Shown here piece by piece: positions 29,072 through 40,568 of a stretch of DNA of 64,000 bases; within the stretch, counting starts at the first letter, position 1, and each line of letters starts with the position of its first letter. Below the pieces are notes generated by a model. It was not told the DNA's origin. It made no database searches and worked only from the letters and a program-made list of their open reading frames with translations. Source of the DNA: Globodera rostochiensis (lineage: Eukaryota; Nematoda; Chromadorea; Rhabditida; Heteroderidae); assembly GCA_018350325.1 (NCBI GenBank), contig JAEVLN010000003.1:3920745-3984744 (forward strand), given 5' to 3'. Made by a program: the position numbers and the translations under genes.

Positions 29072-31423
29072 TCACTGGGACTGTTGTTGCTGGCCGGCCG
29101 AGGGCGGCTTCATCTCCTGCTGAGTGATGCGAAAGGAATGGAAGTTCAGCCAGTTCAGCTTGGAGCGCGTCACCGGCAGCTGACGACGCAACGCCTTGAA
29201 AGTGCTCTCCATGTGCTCCTGGGACTCCTGGATGGACCTCTGCGGGGATAGGGGCGAAGGTGAAACAGTGAAATTAAATTTAAAAAATCAAAATGATGTT
29301 ATGAAAAAAATATTAAAGCGAAAAAATGGGCAAAACCTTTGAAAATTGAATTAAAAAAACAATTTGCTTTTATGTCGCAAATAAACGAAAAGGTTAGCAT
29401 ATTTGTGCAATTTCGATCTAAATTATTTTTTTGGGTTCGGAGTTCGAAATATTCAAAACTGAGGTCATTCGAGTGTTACCGAACAAATTATATCAAGAAG
29501 TAAAAAGTTAATCAAATAAATAAATAAAATCTCATTATTTTATTTGAGTTTTATAAAAGAAAAAGTCAAAGGCCAAACTCTCCAAAAAGCCCATAAAGTA
29601 CACCTGATAGGCCGACTCAGCCTCACAAATTGCGCGCAACACTTCACGGGCGCTGGCTTCCCGATCATTCTGTACAACAACAAAAAAATAAATATATTTA
29701 AGTGTTGGGGGGTTTTTCTAATAAATATTCTCCAAAAAGGTCAATTTCTTTTCGACCAATTTATTGCAATATTTATATTCATTAAAATTGTTTCATTTTT
29801 TTCCTTTAAAATCGCTTTATTTTCGCTTTAAAAAAATGTACCGCCATTTTGACTTCAACCACCGCCTCTTTCTCCGAAATAAGCTGCACATTTCCGTCCT
29901 CATAATAATGCACTTGAAGACGCAATTTGCCCGTACATTTTTGTACCGCCGTTTTGCCGTCAAAATTCGGCAAATGCCATTCGGAACGCCAGCGGCCGTT
30001 CCTAAAATTTTCATAAGCAAACTTTCAAACTCCAACAATTTATGCCTTAAATTGTACCATTTTATACTCCCAAGCAAAACAAACTAAGAAATATTTTTAT
30101 TTGAATAAATTCTGTCCCCTCTCCTCTTTCACACAAAAAGCCTCCCTCCTAATTAGCCCCCCTCCCCTCCTAATTTTAAACAAACAAAAGACCAATAGTT
30201 TTTGGGTTGATATTGGTGGGACTCAATGCACAAGACCACCAGCTTCGGCTCTTTGTGCTGATGTAAAGGCGTGAACACTGTGGCCACGCCGGTCAGATGG
30301 AAATGTTCGTAGATGTACTCGTCCAACTCCTGAAAAGCGCGAATGTTCAACACCTTACAAAGGCAAAATTAGCATTTTAAACAAAACAAAAAATTAAATG
30401 GCTTCTATAAATGCGCTTTTGTTCTTGCAAATCCCTCCCTCCCCTCCCCCAAAGATGTGTTTGGTAATTCTAACTTTTTGCAACGCTTTTCGCCACGGCT
30501 CCAACTTCTCGTCCATGTCCTTGGGGCCCGCTGGGTGCGAATCCATCGCCTCCTTGTGCAAATGGTCGTATTTGAACACGCGACCCGACTTCGGGTCCAC
30601 AAAACGTCCGTCTGCCAATTCGTTGTGTTCGGTAATTAAAGTCTGAAATTCAAATTGATTATTGCGCTTTTTATTCAAAATTCTCCCATTTTAGGGAACG
30701 ATAACGCATTTTTCAAAATAAAAAGGACTCGATGATAGACAGAACTTGAATTAACAGCTCTATTTACAATAAATCGATTAACAAACAAAAATGGTGAGAA
30801 TTTTCTAAATTTCTTGGCCGCGGTCTGAACAGAAAAAGGAATAAATTCGCAGGAATTCGAGAAAAAAGGCCCCAGAAAACCGCCGCCACCGTACCGGATG
30901 TTCCACGCCGGGGTCTGACTTGACCGTCGCGAACTGTGCCTTGTTGTAGTGCCGGACTGCCTCCAGGCAAGTGCCTTTCTCCAGCAACGCGTCATCCTGC
31001 AGTAACGTGCGCACGTCGCTGAACACCTCGTTAAACTCGCCGGGCGGCGACTGCAGCAAAAAGTCTGACGCGATGCGCGCCTAAACCATTAAAATTAATT
31101 TTTAAGACTAACCCCCCCCCCAAAAGATTGAACAATGCGAGTTTAATCCCGAATTTTTGCTGTTATCCGAAAATGTCCTTAAGCCGAGGCCGAGAACTTT
31201 GGCGCGATCAGTCATAACTTGTCATTAGCAAGCAAATCGAATAAATCGATACAATTAAGCTATTAGCCGAATCGATTAAAAAAGGAAATTAGCGTTCGTA
31301 GTTTCTACTATATTTTACTATTTAACACTCGCTCTTTCAATCAAACCCAACCACCGGTCGGTTTCAGAGGCCTAACAATTTGTTACAAACCTTTTCAGCA
31401 TCTGTCAGCTCTTCGCTACTCAT
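29072..31423 (-). CDS. cap-1: F-actin-capping protein alpha subunit
   Basis: Together with the beta subunit this protein caps actin filament barbed ends. Exons on the minus strand: 31423-31391, 31080-30895, 30642-30475, 30329-30193, 30001-29842, 29669-29604 and 29239-29072; about 305 residues (human CAPZA 286). Diagnostic blocks in order are [107 protein letters not shown] and FKALRRQLPVTRSKLNW. The C-terminal alpha-tentacle region ends with a Pro/Gln-rich tail (PPSAGQQQQSQ) a little longer than in vertebrates. All phases agree. Confidence 0.96.
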
Positions 31424-31621
31424 TACGAATGTTTGAGGAAATCCTTAAGAATATAATTGATGAATAAAATATGTAACCTAACATATATTTATATAACCAT
31501 CTCATTTTTGCTAACACAAAATCAAAATTATCGTTTGAAAATTTCCAATCTTATGGATGACGACAAAACCCAAAAAAGAATCCGCGGCATGGACGGCAAA
31601 AAGGAAAAAAGCGAATTAATA

Positions 31622-32075
31622 CGGTACACCTCGATTCGGCGCGCACGATTCGGCGCGCACGTTTCGGCGCGCACGATTCGGCGCGGCACGATTCGGCGCC
31701 GACAAGTTTTTCGTTATAACTTAGTTCAAAGTCAACTAAACCAAACATACTTGGTATCATTCGAAAGCTCTTAGTATGCTGAACCTTTGATCAAGCTAAA
31801 GCTAAGCGATTTGTCTTTCCAAAAAAAAGTTATAGCTTAAAATCTTAGAAAATTTCTGTTTTTCGTGCCAACTTTTAGTTATGGTGCCATAACTTTTTTT
31901 TTGGAAAGACAAATCGGTTAGCTTTAGCTTGATCAAAGGTTCAGCATACTAAGAGCTTTCGAATCATACCAAGTATGTTTGGTTTAGTTGACTTTGAACT
32001 AAGTTATAACGAAAAACTTGTCAGCGCCGAATCGTGCGGCGCCGAATCGTGCGCGCCGAATCGTGGTGCTCCGAA
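31622..32075. mobile_element. Foldback element 1 with GC-rich tandem ends
   Basis: The element is a long imperfect palindrome. Its outer arms are arrays of a 14-base subrepeat (GATTCGGCGCGCAC), about five copies on the left and three on the right. Inner arms (CTTAGTATGCTGAACCTTTG, CAAGCTAAAGCTAAGCGATT) face their complements around a short centre near 31860. It has no coding capacity, so it is a non-autonomous foldback or MITE-like element. A second copy lies at 39896-40370. Confidence 0.85.
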
Positions 32076-32177
32076 TTAATATTTGAACGAATTGTTGGTA
32101 ATAATAAATTTTTGGCGTTCTGTCATTATAATTTCTTGTTTAAAGTTGATAAAAAAAGTTACAACGTTTTGTTTGGT

Positions 32178-33452
32178 TATTTGTCTTTCACCCCGAACAT
32201 TCTTGCGTCCCGTTGCGATTCAAACATATTCAGAAAGTGTCTTTGGCTTAAAGAGAATTTAACTATATTCACTGACAAAAAAAAACATTTGTCGATCTTT
32301 CAATCTTTGTTTTGAAAATTGTGCAGTTATTAACAACGCCTTTTACCTTGCTCTTGATTTTTTGTTTATTCAAATTTGTGTGTTTAAGCTATCAACTCAA
32401 CGTTACACAAGCAAATTCAAGCAGCTTTCGAAAGATCAGAATACACATTCATCGGCGTTCTTTCGTGCGACAAATATGCGAGCAAAGGTTTTTCATTGAT
32501 TAATAAAAATCGCACTTTTATAAAAACAGTGAATTAGGAGCATTTCCTCTATGCTTTTATTACAGTTGACTGACAGTAATCTATAAGTTTATGAGTTTGA
32601 CCGGACGAGTGAATAGAGAGGCCCGTAACTAGGGGGAGGGCAGCCCCCCCCCCCCCCCCCGAAATTTCAGGCCCTCCCTCAATTATTTCAAAAATATGCC
32701 TAATCACTTACAAATTTGTCATATTTAATAATTAAATTCAGTGGCGTAAGAAGCGAATGCGTCGCCTAAAGCGTAAGCGTAGACAGGCCAAGAAGTAAGC
32801 ACTGTTCGTTGTCGTCTTCGTCCTGAGAAGGAAGGGATGGAGCGCTTGGCCGGCCGACGATTGCATTGGATTCCGTGTTTTGTTGTTGTTTTCATCCTTT
32901 TTTGTCACCATTATGTTATTACCCACTCAAAAAAGTTCGGCTCCATCCGTTGACCGTCCCAAAAAACGACGGAAGAAAATTTTTTGGTTTTGTTTGCCAT
33001 CGAAGTTTTTATTGTTGTCGTTTTTTAATATTGTCAGCGGGGAAATGCCGAATAAAATTTGTTGCAAAAAATGCTTGGCGGACAATTCTTAGGCAGTCGA
33101 AGAAAATTAAAAATTTGTGTCTCCGTGTCTCGAACTTTGGTTTCTCCCTTAACATTGTTGGAGGACAGCGTTTTTTTGGAAAATTGCGTGGCCACAAGAA
33201 TGGCTCCTCTCCCCTCTGTAATAATATAGCTGGCCCTCTCCCCCCCCCTATTTTTTTTAAAATTTTATTTTTTCAAATTTGACAAAAGGTGTTTCTAGGG
33301 GGTTTTGGGGGGAGTAGAATCCGAATATGGCATCCATTTCGATCAATTCCAACCCCGGACCCGAATTCAAACAATTTTTTTAAAATTCACATTTAAAATT
33401 ATTTTTGGCCTCAAAATTCATTCGAAAAGCACAAAATTACAACGAAAAATCA
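32178..33452 (+). repeat. Segmental repeat carrying eL41, copy 1
   Basis: This segment is nearly identical, in inverted orientation, to 60888-62591. It includes the upstream flank, both eL41 exons, the intron with its C-tract, and about 650 bases of 3' flank ending near AAAAATCAAG. Copy 2 has about 440 additional bases near 60990-61430. Confidence 0.9.
32476..32798 (+). CDS. rpl-41: Ribosomal protein eL41, copy 1
   Basis: eL41 is the smallest ribosomal protein, an Arg/Lys-rich helix in the ribosome. Exon 1 (32476-32487) encodes MRAK and is followed by a GTTTTT donor. Exon 2 (32742-32798), after TTCAG, encodes WRKKRMRRLKRKRRQAKK and a TAA stop. The joined 22-residue protein matches the universal MRAKWRKKRMRRLKRKRR block. 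The usual 25-residue form ends differently, so this C-terminus (QAKK) is short. The 254-base intron holds a long C-tract and the repeat word GGCCCGTAACTAGGGGGAGG. The gene is too small for ordinary ORF searches. Copy 2 at 61960-62288 encodes the same protein. Confidence 0.92.
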
Positions 33453-34387
33453 AGTAATGATCGATTGATTTTTGAAAATTTTTTGAATTTTCAAAAAAAT
33501 TCGAATCTGAGTCCGGGCTTCGGATTTGATCAATTCTACGCCCCCGAAACCCCTAGAAACACCTTTTTTATCAACTGGAGGGGGGGGGGGGCCAGCTAGG
33601 TATACTATTACTTTTTTTTTAAATAATTTATTTTAATAAATATTGTTTGAAATATTCACAGATTCACTTTAAAAAATTTAGAAGGTTGTCATTTTTTGCT
33701 TCAGCGGTCTTCTTAAGCCTATTTTAAACTTTTAGGGAGGGGGGGGGGGAGTCGGCGGTGCCGATAGGCGCTGCCGAGAAAATTTTTATTTTTGACTTAA
33801 TTTTCTTAAGAAAAATGGTAACTAAAAATTGACAAACTTGTACCAAAATCCCATTCTTAGGGGTGCATATTTTTCCGTAAATTATCACTTTTTGATAAGA
33901 ATTAACGTATTATTCGCACATTTATTTTGCTTATACTTTAGTTAAAATAAATTTAAATAAATCCGTTTATTGTCGTATATGAAAAAAGCATCGCTTTTTC
34001 CTTCACCCACCCCCAACAAGTAATTATTTTAGTGATGAAACGGAGTTTTTCCGTTTCCGTTTGTCAGTGTGCCCCCCCCCTAATGGAATAAAATGAATAA
34101 AAATGTTGGAGTAAATGAATCAATTTCATTCATTCAGATGGATTTACCACGGTTTGGATGCACTTCCCTTTTTCACACCATTAAATTAATTAATTATAGT
34201 AAATGATAGTGATGCTCGGGCCCTGAAATTTACCTAGACTCGAGACTTGACCCCGAGACTCGTGACTTGATCACAAGACTTGAGACCACAAGACTTTTCG
34301 AGAACGAGACTCTCAAGCATCTCCACTAAATGAGACAAATTTTCTTATTTTTTACAACAAAAAGACAATTAATTAAAACTATTCATT
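32799..34387. other. Repeat-rich intergenic region
   Basis: The left part is the 3' half of the eL41 segmental repeat. Near 33270-33590 is a foldback of the CTAGGGGGTTTTGGGG family, with a second inverted arm at 33535-33590. Near 33735-33810 is a copy of the CGCCTATCGG dispersed repeat. Near 34206-34330 is a stretch rich in CGAGACT/AGTCTCG words. No gene is supported. The last few hundred bases should include the promoter of the secreted SPRY gene. Confidence 0.5.
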
Positions 34388-36363
34388 ATGGCGTTTTGGA
34401 TTTTGTTCTTTACTGTCCTTACCATTCAAACTCATTGTCAGCAGCAGAAGCAGCAACATTTGGTGTCAGAATCCGATGACCGGGAAGCGTTTGATGGTAC
34501 CGTACGCATTTTGTGTCCATTTCTTTTGTAGTAAAATGGAAGACAAAAATTTTTAGTGTGTTTTTGCCCCCATTCCCGATTTAATTTAAAATCCCGAAAA
34601 TTTTGTCGGCATTTTTTCTCACACCCCCCCCCCCCCTCCTCCCCGACGGACGCGGCTTCAATGAATTGTTTTTGTTGGCAACAGCTGGCTGGGACGGTTA
34701 AAACGCCTATGTCGGGGACACATAAAAGGGACGGCTAATGGGAGGAAAAGCATTCATTCATTGGTTACGCGATTTTATTGTCTAAAAAACAGAATTACAT
34801 GAAGATTTTTTGTTTGAATGCAAATTGTAACTTTTTTCGCATTTTATCACTTACAGAGGAGCATTTGAATGTCACAACTGATCGCGGCGATGTTGGGGAT
34901 TGGCAGCAGCAAAATGGAAATGGTGAAAATGTTTTTTACATTAATTTGTAAGCAATTTATTTGTTTATGAAATATTTAATTTTAATTTGAATAATATAAA
35001 TTCGTTTTCAGATTCGGTGGACACCAACGTGGAAGCAATTGCGGAAATGAAGAAATTGCGTCAGAAAATTGAACAAATGGAGCACGAAATGGAAGAGCTG
35101 AAGGAAAATGCTTCGCTATGCGAAAATGCGAGTTTTTTGCGACCTTTTTTTTTTGTTTCTTTTTAATATTTTTGTCCAAATTAAAGAATCATTGGAATTC
35201 CGAAGACTGTCACAGCGATTTGCTCCTCTTAAAGCCCGATCTGTTGAAGGTCGTATGCCGTGGGAAAGAAGAATGTAAAATTATTTTTAATAATTAAATA
35301 ATAATAAAAAGATGCATTTTCAGTTTATCGCAGTGTTCGCGCAGTATTTGCACAACCACAAAAGTCCGGCATTTTCTATTATGAGGTGAAAATCGTCATG
35401 GCACAGCGAAACTATACCCGGTAAAAATGAAATAAAAATAATAAAATTCCGCAATATTTTTCAATTAATTCAAAAAGAATTAATTAAAGAAGACATTTGA
35501 ATTAATTAATTTATTTTTTTCTCCAATTTATATTTAATAATTAATCTACATATTATTATAAAAATATTAAATTTTTATTTTTTAATGTTTAAATATTAGT
35601 GATATTGCCATTGGTCTTGCGCCCAAATCGATGCCGTTGAACAACACCGGTGTCGGCAAGTACAACGACACTTACGCATACTTTGATGACGGCTTCATTT
35701 ACGGCCACAACATCGGTGGTTATGGAGGAAATCTCAACTTTGAAGCCGGCGACGTGATCGGATGTGGCGTCGATTTGGCGCGTCAAGAGATCATCTACAC
35801 GAAGAACGGGCGGCGTTTGAGTTCGTTTCGGAAATTTATTTTCCCCAAAAATAAATTTGAATATTTTGACAGTTATTATTTGGGGATGCATTGCTTTTTG
35901 TCAATTAAAATGTTTATGAAAAGAAACGACATAAATTCATTTTAATCAACCAAATTAAATATATAAAATTTGTCCGTTCACTGATTTAAAGACACCTCCA
36001 ATATGCTCGTCCACTCCGTCGACTTATTCCCCGCTGTGTCGTTGCGTAACCCTGGGGACATTGTCGAAGCCAACTTTGGCCCGAGTTTTAAATACAATAT
36101 GCCCGTTGGTCGGTGTTTAAACTCTTTAAATTTACTAAATTTGGATAATTAAAAATTCATTATTTTCAGCAAGTCTCAGCGCACGTCCCATTAGCATCAA
36201 GAATTTGCTTGTCGTGATGATGATGCTTGGTATATTTTTGCACGAAAATTTCATTTTAAAAAACGCTCAGGAATCTCAATTCTCCACGACAAATTTGTTG
36301 GTTTTCATTTCGACGCTATTTGAAGCCGCTGTGGGAATGGAACCAATTATGAGGATGAATTGA
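34388..36363 (+). CDS. Secreted SPRY-domain protein (SPRYSEC effector-like)
   Basis: SPRYSEC proteins are a large family in cyst nematodes, made in the dorsal gland and secreted into the host plant, where some members interact with plant immune receptors. Exons: 34388-34496, 34857-34922, 35012-35127, 35187-35274, 35324-35420, 35600-35820, 35992-36108 and 36170-36363; about 335 residues. The N-terminus MAFWILFFTVLTIQTHCQQQ is a clear signal peptide without a following membrane span. A short coiled coil (MKKLRQKIEQMEHEMEELKE) comes next. The SPRY domain shows NHWNSEDC, SGIFYYEVKI, AIGLAPKSMPLNN, TYAYFDDGFIYGHN, GDVIGCGVDLARQEIIYTKN and VEANFGPSFKYNM, close to the Globodera RBP-1 type. One intron needs a GC donor (35128). 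The last exon adds an unusual hydrophobic tail; a 40-base intron at 36231-36270 would give a different tail. Confidence 0.85.
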
Positions 36364-36439
36364 CAAAAATTATGATTTATTTGTGATACACCTTTATGTC
36401 ATCGTTGTTTAATTTATTTTTATTTTTATGAATTCTTAA

Positions 36440-36700
36440 TTCTGAATTGTGATTGTCACTAAATAAAATGCCCAGGCGGTTCCCGAGGGTTGTGGGTTCC
36501 ATTCCCGCCCGCTGGGGTGCTACCTTTATCCCTCTTACTCAACCGTGAAGATACTCCCCACTCCTTCCATAAACTTGTGAAGCATTCGAGGTTTTGTGAG
36601 TATTTTCCTTTTCCGATCAAAATCGCCGACATATCACCAGTTACTGGTTGATGAATGGACAAGAACCAATAGTAATTAACAACCAACAATATAACAAAAC
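36440..36700 (+). mobile_element. Possible truncated tRNA-derived SINE
   Basis: GGGTTCCATTCCCGC near 36499-36515 resembles a Pol III B box. An A-box-like TGCCCAGGCGG lies unusually close upstream, as if the middle of a tRNA-like head had been lost. The following 180 bases show no coding sense. This is a weak call. Confidence 0.25.
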
Positions 36701-37008
36701 CATTTCAACGCATTGAACATAATTTATGATCAAGACAGCAAAAATAAATGATTCAAAATTGAGGAGGCCGCGTCTGATCACTCTAACGCAAAAGCGATTG
36801 GGACACCCTTGTTTTCGCGCGAAACAATATTAATTTAAAAATCCTTTAAATGGATTTAATTCCTAAATATTCACTTAAAGGTTCAAAAGTTGATGCCCCA
36901 CATTCCTTGCGACGGTTTCAAACACCTCAATTAAAAGCAAATTTGATCATTTTAACTCCAATCAAAACAACGATCCATCAACACTTCCGAGCCATCCATC
37001 GCCTTCTT

Positions 37009-38320
37009 TCACGAAGCGGAGGATGAACGACTGCTGCCCCCACTGCTGGGCGGTGTTCGGCGCTTTTTGTCAACGTCGCCGGTGCTGCGCTCCTTGGCGT
37101 TGACATTGTCCTTTGATTCCTTTAATAAATAAAATTCATTTTAAAGCAAATTCTTGGCTGTATATTGTCGGGGTCGAATTTGGGAAATTTTCCCCTTTTC
37201 GCTGGTAATTATTTCGCAGGATTGGATTAATTATTTTTTATTTGCATACCAAAACATCGAATTTCAGTCTAATCCCACCCATAATCTGTGTGATCTTTAA
37301 CAAAAATACCGGCTGCTTTTCCTTTGCCTCAATGTCCTTCTCCTCTCTGTCCTTCTCTTTGCGCTCTCTCTTTGGCGACGGTGAGCGGTGACGACGCGAG
37401 CGACGCGGCGAACGGCTGCGCGAGCGACGCGGCGTGCGACTGCGTGAACGACGAGGCGAGCGAGTGCGCGAACGCGAGCGACGACGACGGCGGGAGCTGT
37501 CCTCCTCGTCGTAGTAACGCCGCGGGGGCGGCGGCGGTCCGCGACGGTACGTGGCGCCGTTCCTGCTCATTTGGGAAGATGTTCGGCTTTCGGCTCTCAA
37601 AATTGTCAAGACTTCTTAATGTATCAAAGCCCAGCCCCTGCCCGACCACATATTTTGTTATTTCTTGAAAAGTTACACCATTTACTAGTATGATTATCTG
37701 ATCATTCTAATTAAATGCACATTTAATACCTTGGAAGAGCCACCGTGACACGCGCGCGGCATCCTTTGATGTATGCCGTGTTGCCCAAATCCTTCAGACA
37801 AGCGGACGCGTCTTTGTTATTCTCGAATACGACGAACGCGTAGAACGGAGGGTAACTGACAAATGAGCGCGGGGATTGTGTCGAATTCATGCAGAACATT
37901 TAAAATCTCGCACAAAACATCCAAAAAATGTTTTGAAATACAGTCAAGATTGAACCAAACCTGGCCATCCAGCAGTCGCTGATGCGTCCGAACTTCCCAA
38001 AAACATCCTCAATGTCACGACGACGCACCGATTCGTCCAAATTGCCTGAAGAAAAATGTGTCATTTCTGTAAAAGAAAGTGGACCTAAACCCTCCATCAC
38101 CAATTTTCAAATTCGGCTATTTTTGTTTAAGAATCGCCTAGGGCTCAAGCCGTTATCGTCCCAACGAACCGATGTGCAGACGTTTCTGGCCAGGCGATGG
38201 CGAACGCGAGAAAGTGGAACGAGAGCGGCGCCTACGCTCGCGACGGCGCGGCGAACGGCTGCGCGAGCGACTACGCGAACGAGACGACGCGCTGGAAGGG
38301 CTGCGAGAATCATTAGCCAT
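37009..38320 (-). CDS. SR-family splicing factor (RS-RRM-RS)
   Basis: This is a nuclear RNA-binding protein expected to act in pre-mRNA splicing. Minus-strand exons: 38320-38170, 38045-37961, 37855-37730, 37586-37310 and 37119-37009; about 249 residues. Order: an N-terminal Arg/Ser domain (SRSRSRSRSRSPRRRERRRR), then one RRM with RNP2 LHIGNL and RNP1-like YAFVVFEN, ending in ARVTVALP. A Pro stretch (GPPPPPRRYYDEE) follows, then a second RS domain, a Lys/Glu-rich segment and a Ser-rich end. An RS domain on both sides of a single RRM resembles Tra2. The RRM itself (DVFGKFGRISDCWMA, PPFYAFVVFE) is closer to SRSF3/7, so I do not assign a specific orthologue. All phases agree; the first donor (GTTCGT) was chosen because it restores LHIGNL. 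Confidence 0.88.
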
Positions 38321-39439
38321 TTGAAGCGGATCCAATCTAAATTCGGCGAAAAATGGGATAAACACGAAATTGTCTTTTTTTCAGAAATTGGAGCGAGGAT
38401 AGCTGGAGTGCATATTATACAATGAGAGCAGAAAGTAAAAGAATGAGAAAGAAGGCATGCGATTAAACTAAAGCAGGGAAATTTCCAGGCTTATAATTTC
38501 AGAAAATTTCGTTAAATCAAAAAAGTAATTTTAATGCGTGTTTCTCGAGGACCCAAATGCTTCATCAATTCCATCTTATACTGCCCTTACCAGCAGGTCC
38601 AGCATTTTTTGGCCCAAGAACACCACCCAAATGTATCCAAATGGTGTCCATCCACCATTTGAAGGCCAACAACCAATGGTGAGCACCAAACAGAAGAACA
38701 CTACCATATGAAATACATGACCATTTTTTGGGGTTGACCATTCATTTGGGGGCTGAAAAACTTTGTTGTGCGCAAAATAACTCACTGTTAGGGGGTAGGA
38801 GGAAATCACTTTATTTTCAAGAATTATGTATGTATGTAAAAATTTGTCAATTATTTTCTCTTGCTATTAAAGTATTTTGAATTGTCTTGTAAAGTTTGAA
38901 CAAAAAAAACTTGCGAGCTCTTTGATGTACACACATAAATTGTTGGGAACGGAGACCATAACAAACTGACACACACACTCATACACACTGAATGCCAATG
39001 GAAACGAACGTCCTTGATCAGTCTACACTTTTTCAAAGCTCTGTGGGGGTGAAACTTTTGAATATTTGATCATTCGCGGAATACATATTTGTGAGACATA
39101 ATTTATTTCCAAAACCAACCCAAAAATAAAGGCTGCTCAAAGGGTTATGAGAGACTCGTCACCAACCCAATTCATTCATTCATTCAATTTGGTCAATACA
39201 TTTAATTGGCAATGGGCAGCAAACGATTGATTTTCGATAGCCGTGTCGTGTTGGAGAACAGTGCTGTGGCTGTGGTGGCAATGGAAACGACGAGAGTTCT
39301 TTTTCTGTTTTGTATATAAATAAAATGCAAGAAAATGAAATGAATGATAAAAAGATCCAACTCGAAATAAAACGAGTGATGGTGTGGCAATTGTATTTGT
39401 TGGATTGGTCGGGGGTGAGTTGTAAATGTCAGCAGACAA
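38321..39439. other. Intergenic region, nothing recognised
   Basis: This AT-rich DNA lies upstream of the SR-protein gene. I see no coding exon. Short stretches near 38600-38770 (many CCAT/ATGG words) suggest an old inverted repeat: CCAAATGGTGTCCATCC and the nearby ACCATTTGAAGGCC partly complement each other. Confidence 0.4.
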
Positions 39440-39875
39440 ATTAGAGAGAGAAGGATGAGAGAGAGGAGAGAAAAAAGAGAATGCATGTGAGAGAGAGAGA
39501 GGAGAGAAGAGTGAGAATGGATGTGGAGTCGAGAGGAGAAAAAGTGAGAATGAAGAAGAGAGAGAGGAGAGAAGAGAGAGAATGGATGTGGAGTGAGAGA
39601 GGAGAGAAAGTGAGAATGAAGGAGAGAGAGAGGAGAGAAGAGTGAGAATGAATGTGGAGTCGAGAGGAGAGAAAGTGAGAATGAAAGAGAGAGAGAGGAG
39701 AGAAGAGTGAGAATGGATGTGGAGTCGAGAGGAGAGAAAGTGAGAATGAAGGAGAGAGAGAGGAGAGAAGAGTGAGAATGGATGTGGAGTCGAGAGGAGA
39801 GAAAGTGAGAATGAAGAAGAGAGAGAGGAGAGAAGAGTGAGAATGAAGGAAAGAGAGAAAGAGAAAGGAGAGGTA
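39440..39875 (+). repeat. Purine-rich tandem array
   Basis: About seven units of roughly 60-66 bases, built from GAGAGGAGAGAAAGTGAGAA, TGAAGGAGAGAGAGAGGAG and GAATGGATGTGGAGTCGAGA, are repeated head to tail. The long Ser/Leu/His-rich frames on the minus strand are by-products of this repeat. Confidence 0.9.
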
Positions 39876-39895
39876 CTGACCAAATTTGACTGGGC

Positions 39896-40370
39896 CGGTA
39901 CACCTCGATTGGGCGCGCACGATTGGGCGCGCACGACTGGGCGCGGCACGATTGGGCGCGGCACGATTGGGCGCCGACAAGTTTTTCGTTAAAACTTTGT
40001 TTAAAGTCAACCAAACCAAACATTCTTGGTATCATTCGAAAGCATGCAATAAGTAGAAGCTTACAAAGGCAAAAGCTAAGCGATTCGACTTAAACAAAGA
40101 AAGTTATGACGTCACCACGACAAAAATGGCAATTTTCAGAGGTTTTAAACCTATAACCTTTTTTTGAAAAGACGAATCGGTTAGCTTTAGCTTGGTCAAA
40201 GGTTCAGCATACTGAGAGCTTTTGTATGATACCAATTTTGTTTGGTTTGCTTCGGGCACCGAATCGTGCCGGCACCGAACGTGCCGGCGCCCAATCATAC
40301 CGCGCCCAATCGTGCGCGCCCAGTCGTGCGCGCCCAATCGTGCGCGCCCAATCGTGGTGCTCCGGACTGG
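39896..40370. mobile_element. Foldback element 2 with GC-rich tandem ends
   Basis: This has the same architecture as the element at 31622: GGTACACCTCGATT end, arrays of a 14-base subrepeat, and inner arms containing CATTCGAAAGC and GGTTAGCTTTAGCTTG around a centre near 40130. Here the subrepeat reads GATTGGGCGCGCAC instead of GATTCGGCGCGCAC in nearly all copies of both arms. No coding capacity is seen. Confidence 0.85.
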
Positions 40371-40568
40371 GCTGAATACAACCGGGACAATAACTTCCTT
40401 CAACCTTGATACAGACGTTTTTATTACCGGAAATATCTATTTGACACACAAAAATAAACACATCCGGTCCCGGACCGGTCCTATCTCGAACTATTATTAT
40501 TTAATTAAATCGTCAGATTAGATTAGTACCAATTTAGTGCATTTTTTCGTATTTGGTCTCAACACAAA

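Noticed and set aside
32738..32926. Minus-strand 62-codon frame (MGNNIMVTKKDENNNK...), also at 61832-62020
   Set aside because: It is conserved between the two segments only because the whole segment is duplicated. The opposite strand carries the real eL41 exon.
39176..40035. Long Ser/Leu/His-rich minus-strand frames
   Set aside because: They are produced by the purine-rich tandem array and the foldback element, and the period of the array explains the repeated peptide.
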